From: Deltaproteobacteria bacterium RBG_13_52_11
GTDB lineage: Bacteria > Desulfobacterota > B13-G15 > RBG-16-54-18
Assembly (NCBI GenBank): GCA_001797745.1
Contig: MGQF01000027.1
Span: 1-9,745 of the forward strand
Length of the DNA stretch: 9,745 nt
Direction: 5' to 3'
The stretch's first letter is position 1, and the number at the start of each line of letters is the position of its first letter. The notes under the pieces are model-generated. The model ran no database searches. It was not told the DNA's origin and saw only the letters and a list, made by a program, of their open reading frames with translations. The translations under genes and the position numbers were made by a program. Positions 7,960 to 9,745 of this stretch are shown here, one piece after another.

Positions 7960-7990
7960 GATCTTGCCTAGAAAATAACTATCAATATGT

Positions 7991-8081
7991 CCTCTCCCCT
8001 GGGGGAGAGGATTCAGGTGAGGGGGGAAGTTATAATCATATCCACCCTCACCCCGTCCCTCTCCCGCCAACGGGAGAGGGA
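7991..8081. repeat. paired REP-like inverted repeat
   Basis: There are two hairpins in mirror orientation. The left is CCTCTCCCC (7991-7999) and GGGGAGAGG (8002-8010), nearly loopless. The right is TCCCTCTCCCG (8056-8066) and CGGGAGAGGGA (8071-8081), an 11-bp perfect stem with loop CCAA. Between them GTGAGGG (left) and CCCTCAC (8045-8051) are also complementary, so the two units form one larger inverted pair. This CCCTCTCCC/GGGAGAGGG plus TGAGGG style is common for dispersed intergenic repeats in proteobacterial genomes. It follows the glycosylase stop and may protect or end that transcript, although neither arm is followed by a clear T run. Confidence 0.65.
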
Positions 8082-8230
8082 GATTAAAGCTAATTTTCAT
8101 CTTTCGTGGGTGACGCGCCGTCATGATGGATGACCTAGAAAAACATCTCCCTCTTTCGCACCCTTCTAAGAGCAAAGACCCCGTTGAATCGCTTCTCCCC
8201 GCCAACTTAATTCATAGTTTCACTTGACAG

Positions 8231-8344
8231 ATGATTTTTACCGTAGTAAGAAATCGCAAAGAAACGAGCACGATGATGGTCTATACTCATGTCCTCCAAA
8301 CAAGAGGCCACGGGGCTGCAAGCCGTCTTATACAGTCAGTATAA
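8231..8344 (+). pseudogene. C-terminal remnant of an integron-integrase-like tyrosine recombinase
   Basis: A 37-codon open stretch (ATG 8231, TAA 8342-8344) encodes TSTMMVYTHVLQTRGHG. It closely matches the end of integron integrases and related tyrosine recombinases (family form STTMIYTHVLNRGG-G), including the catalytic tyrosine, Tyr18 here. In the same frame upstream, past a TGA, lies LIHSFT, which may be the worn remains of the LRHSFAT box that carries the HxxR motif. The spacing to the tyrosine is about 7 residues too short, so internal loss is likely. Nothing resembling the rest of the recombinase was found in 8100-8230, and no attC core (RYYYAAC with GTTRRRY) pairs up nearby. It is a non-functional scar of an integrase gene; whether a true IntI or a related recombinase is uncertain. 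Confidence 0.6.
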
Positions 8345-8479
8345 ACCCGAGGCCCTGGACAGGGCGAGAGGCGATAAGGCTTTGATATTAAACGGTCTTG
8401 ACGAATGAACGTCAAAGTACTCAAGCCGCTTATACAGAAAAGAACAGTCTGCCTTTGCTGTATTATGCAGTCTGTATAA
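8328..8479. repeat. two near-identical 17-bp palindromic elements plus a half copy
   Basis: TTATACAGTCAGTATAA (8328-8344) and TTATGCAGTCTGTATAA (8463-8479) agree at 15 of 17 positions, and each is an inverted repeat with a 5-bp centre. A half copy, TTATACAG, lies at 8430-8437. The first copy and the half copy are also preceded by the shared CAAGCCG, giving a direct repeat of 16-17 bp (8319-8335 and 8422-8437). CAGTCTG occurs again at 8445-8451. The first element ends on the stop codon of the recombinase remnant. Recombinase core sites, operators or duplicated ends of an insertion are all possible. Confidence 0.5.
8398..8415. repeat. TTGACG-N6-CGTCAA inverted repeat
   Basis: A perfect 6-bp inverted repeat with a 6-nt centre. 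A related palindrome, TGACG-CGC-CGTCA, sits at 8111-8123, and a single TGACG half lies at 8540-8544. The shared half-site could mark a regulator-binding sequence, but chance is not excluded. Confidence 0.3.
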
Positions 8480-8486
8480 TTATTGT

Positions 8487-8518
8487 TTTACATCATAGAA
8501 TGAGACAGGAGATGTAAA
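8487..8518. repeat. TTTACATC/GATGTAAA inverted repeat
   Basis: TTTACATC (8487-8494) and GATGTAAA (8511-8518) are perfect inverse copies around 16 bp, and the match extends outward by a G-C pair if one T is bulged. It lies about 80 nt before the methyltransferase start, so it may be an operator or a worn insertion end. Confidence 0.35.
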
Positions 8519-8564
8519 CTTCGGCTCGAATCGGGCCACTGACGTGCACCGGTGACTATGATAT

Positions 8565-8585
8565 ATTCACAGGAAAACTGTGAAT
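8565..8585 (+). promoter_or_regulatory. hairpin just upstream of the methyltransferase ribosome-binding site
   Basis: ATTCACAG (8565-8572), loop GAAAA, CTGTGAAT (8578-8585): a perfect 8-bp stem ending a few bases before the AAGGAAAGG ribosome-binding sequence and 14 nt before the GTG start at 8600. In the transcript it could influence initiation; in DNA the symmetry also suits a dimeric repressor. Which of these applies cannot be told from sequence. Confidence 0.45.
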
Positions 8586-8599
8586 GAAAGGAAAGGACT

Positions 8600-9373
8600 G
8601 TGAGCAAATTCCATTATCACGATAAGTTCTCCGACACGATGGAAGTCGTCTTCAAAGAGATAAACCGCATTAAGAAACCAAACGCTCAGATCTTAGACAT
8701 ACCCGCCGGTGCAGGTCGGCTTAGTGATCGCCTTCGCCGGGAAGGCTTCAATGTCGTATGCGCTGACATCAATGACTCAAGAAACGATTTTGTCTTCGCG
8801 GACATGAACAAGTCGCTCCCCTTTGCCGATGAACAGTTTGACGCTGTCGTATCAATGGAGGGCATAGAGCACATCGTCAACTACCAAGGGTTCATCAGTG
8901 AGCTGGCCCGGATTACAAGCAAAAGGGGGATTATTATGCTGACTACGCCTAACATATCCTGTTTCTATTCGCGGCTTATGTTCATGTGCACGGGTAACTT
9001 CTTCCAGTTTTGGCCTGCCCAGAGCTTCGTTAACGTGAATCGAGAAGAGGTATTCGATTTTGGGCATATCACCCCTCTCACGTGGCAAAAAATATACTTC
9101 CACTTCGCGCACCACGGGCTTACCCTGGTTGCGCTCCGTGGCAACAAAATCAAGCGCAAAAGCCTTTTCCCCATATACCTTCTCTTCATGGCGGTCGGTC
9201 TTCCATGGATCGCCTACCGGCTCCGATATACCAGAAAGGCCGTGAAGTCTTTACTAAACCGGACAGATTTCTATCACAACATTGAGAAGTTCTCGTATTC
9301 TCTGCCCGCAATGTTTTGCCGAAACATTGTCATGGTGCTGGAGAAAAAGGTTGAAAACGAGCAAGAATCTTGA
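8600..9373 (+). CDS. class I SAM-dependent methyltransferase
   Basis: A 257-residue Rossmann-fold methyltransferase (Methyltransf_11-like) of unknown substrate. Motif I is ILDIPAGAG (31-39), with IPAGAG in place of the usual LGCGxG form. The acidic end of strand 2 is VVCADI (52-57), and the later motifs are PFADEQFDAVVSMEGIEHI (74-92) and GIIMLTTPN (110-118). The C-terminal half has a hydrophobic segment, SLFPIYLLFMAVGLPWIAYR (about 188-207), and nearby basic patches, suggesting membrane association. Relatives with this layout often sit in polysaccharide or lipid clusters, but no such genes are visible here. The start is GTG at 8600, after AAGGAAAGG. It stands alone, preceded by recombinase scars and palindromes, which fits acquisition by transfer. 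Confidence 0.85.
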   Translation: MSKFHYHDKFSDTMEVVFKEINRIKKPNAQILDIPAGAGRLSDRLRREGFNVVCADINDSRNDFVFADMNKSLPFADEQFDAVVSMEGIEHIVNYQGFISELARITSKRGIIMLTTPNISCFYSRLMFMCTGNFFQFWPAQSFVNVNREEVFDFGHITPLTWQKIYFHFAHHGLTLVALRGNKIKRKSLFPIYLLFMAVGLPWIAYRLRYTRKAVKSLLNRTDFYHNIEKFSYSLPAMFCRNIVMVLEKKVENEQES

Positions 9374-9509
9374 TGTAACCCATCGTTGCACCGGATCGGC
9401 AAGAAACCGCGCTTGCCTCCCGGTGAACTTCATGTTTCCCCCAGTCAAATAAAAAGTGGGCAAGAGATAAAATCCACTGATTCTCAGGTAACAACACTGT
9501 CGTAGCAAG

Positions 9510-9734
9510 TTACTTGAGCCATTGGGAGTGGTGTTCGAGGACGTTGCCCAGCCTCGAGCGCCAAAAGAGGTAGTTGTGCCCTGCCTTTCCGTTATACAAC
9601 TGAGCTGAGATCATACGGCTTGAGACATTGAGGGCCGCCTCCAATCGCTTATTTCCCTCCCGAATAGGCCCAAAGCGTTCCTTTACTCCGTAGTCGGGGT
9701 ATATCTTCTCCCACGACTCCTTGCCCAGCCTATT
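9510..9734 (-). pseudogene. C-terminal fragment of an unrecognised protein
   Basis: The minus strand is open for 74 codons, from just after an in-frame TAA (9735-9737) to a TAA at 9510-9512. The product runs from about WEKIYPDYGVKERFG to NYLFWRSRLGN and EHHSQWLK, rich in aromatic and charged residues like a real protein. The first possible starts (a TTG, then ATG in RMISAQ) lie well inside the conserved-looking part, and no ribosome-binding site precedes them. A truncated gene, or a frameshift close to the window edge, is more likely than a short gene. I do not recognise the family. Nothing else was identified between this and the methyltransferase stop. Confidence 0.45.
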
Positions 9735-9745
9735 TTAATTTTTCG

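Noticed and set aside
7219..8205. Minus-strand ORF of 328 codons spanning the glycosylase and the REP-like repeat
   Set aside because: It is an antisense shadow that runs through the hairpin repeat (giving PLPLAGEGRGEGG-type sequence), a known artefact of such repeats.
8420..8480. Possible integron attC site
   Set aside because: The region folds into an imperfect hairpin of about the right size, but it lacks the required RYYYAAC and GTTRRRY core boxes.
9398..9417. GGCAAG/CTTGCC hairpin as terminator of the methyltransferase gene
   Set aside because: The stem is only 6 bp with an 8-nt loop and is not followed by a T run, so termination there is not supported.

Overview
The window looks like a chromosomal segment of a free-living bacterium, most likely a deltaproteobacterial or Desulfobacterota-type lineage. 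That is an inference from the TPR plus DUF4388 (PATAN-like) protein, the AlgC/ManB-type phosphohexomutase, the family 4 uracil-DNA glycosylase and the C/G-rich dispersed hairpin repeats; no single marker fixes the taxon. Most of the DNA is ordinary housekeeping sequence. The unusual material is a decayed membrane-protein gene near 3.6-4.1 kb and a palindrome-rich stretch at 8.1-8.6 kb that contains the tail of a tyrosine recombinase.

Left block (about 150-5833, all minus strand, reading right to left): a TPR/DUF4388 protein with a TTG start, a 97-residue three-helix membrane protein, a pseudogene of a VTT/DedA-type (YqaA-like) membrane protein, a phosphomannomutase/phosphoglucomutase, endonuclease IV (nfo) and a MidA/NDUFAF7-type methyltransferase. 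Gaps are short, so one operon is plausible. It ends in a good intrinsic terminator (149-179) set inside a C/G-rich repeat.

Middle block (about 6000-7959, plus strand): a divergent promoter region separates the left block from a two-gene unit, an M24-family Xaa-Pro-type peptidase followed 31 nt later by a family 4 [4Fe-4S] uracil-DNA glycosylase. Together with nfo the window encodes two consecutive steps of base excision repair (uracil removal, AP-site incision), though from divergent transcripts.

Right block (7960-9745): a paired REP-like inverted repeat follows the glycosylase. Then come a 37-codon remnant with the catalytic-tyrosine end of an integron-integrase-like recombinase, a cluster of small palindromes including two near-identical 17-bp elements, a class I SAM methyltransferase with a GTG start (8600-9373), and on the minus strand the C-terminal 74 codons of an unrecognised protein that lacks its 5' end (9510-9734). 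This looks like an accessory or insertion-scarred junction. No CRISPR array, tRNA, rRNA or complete mobile element was seen.
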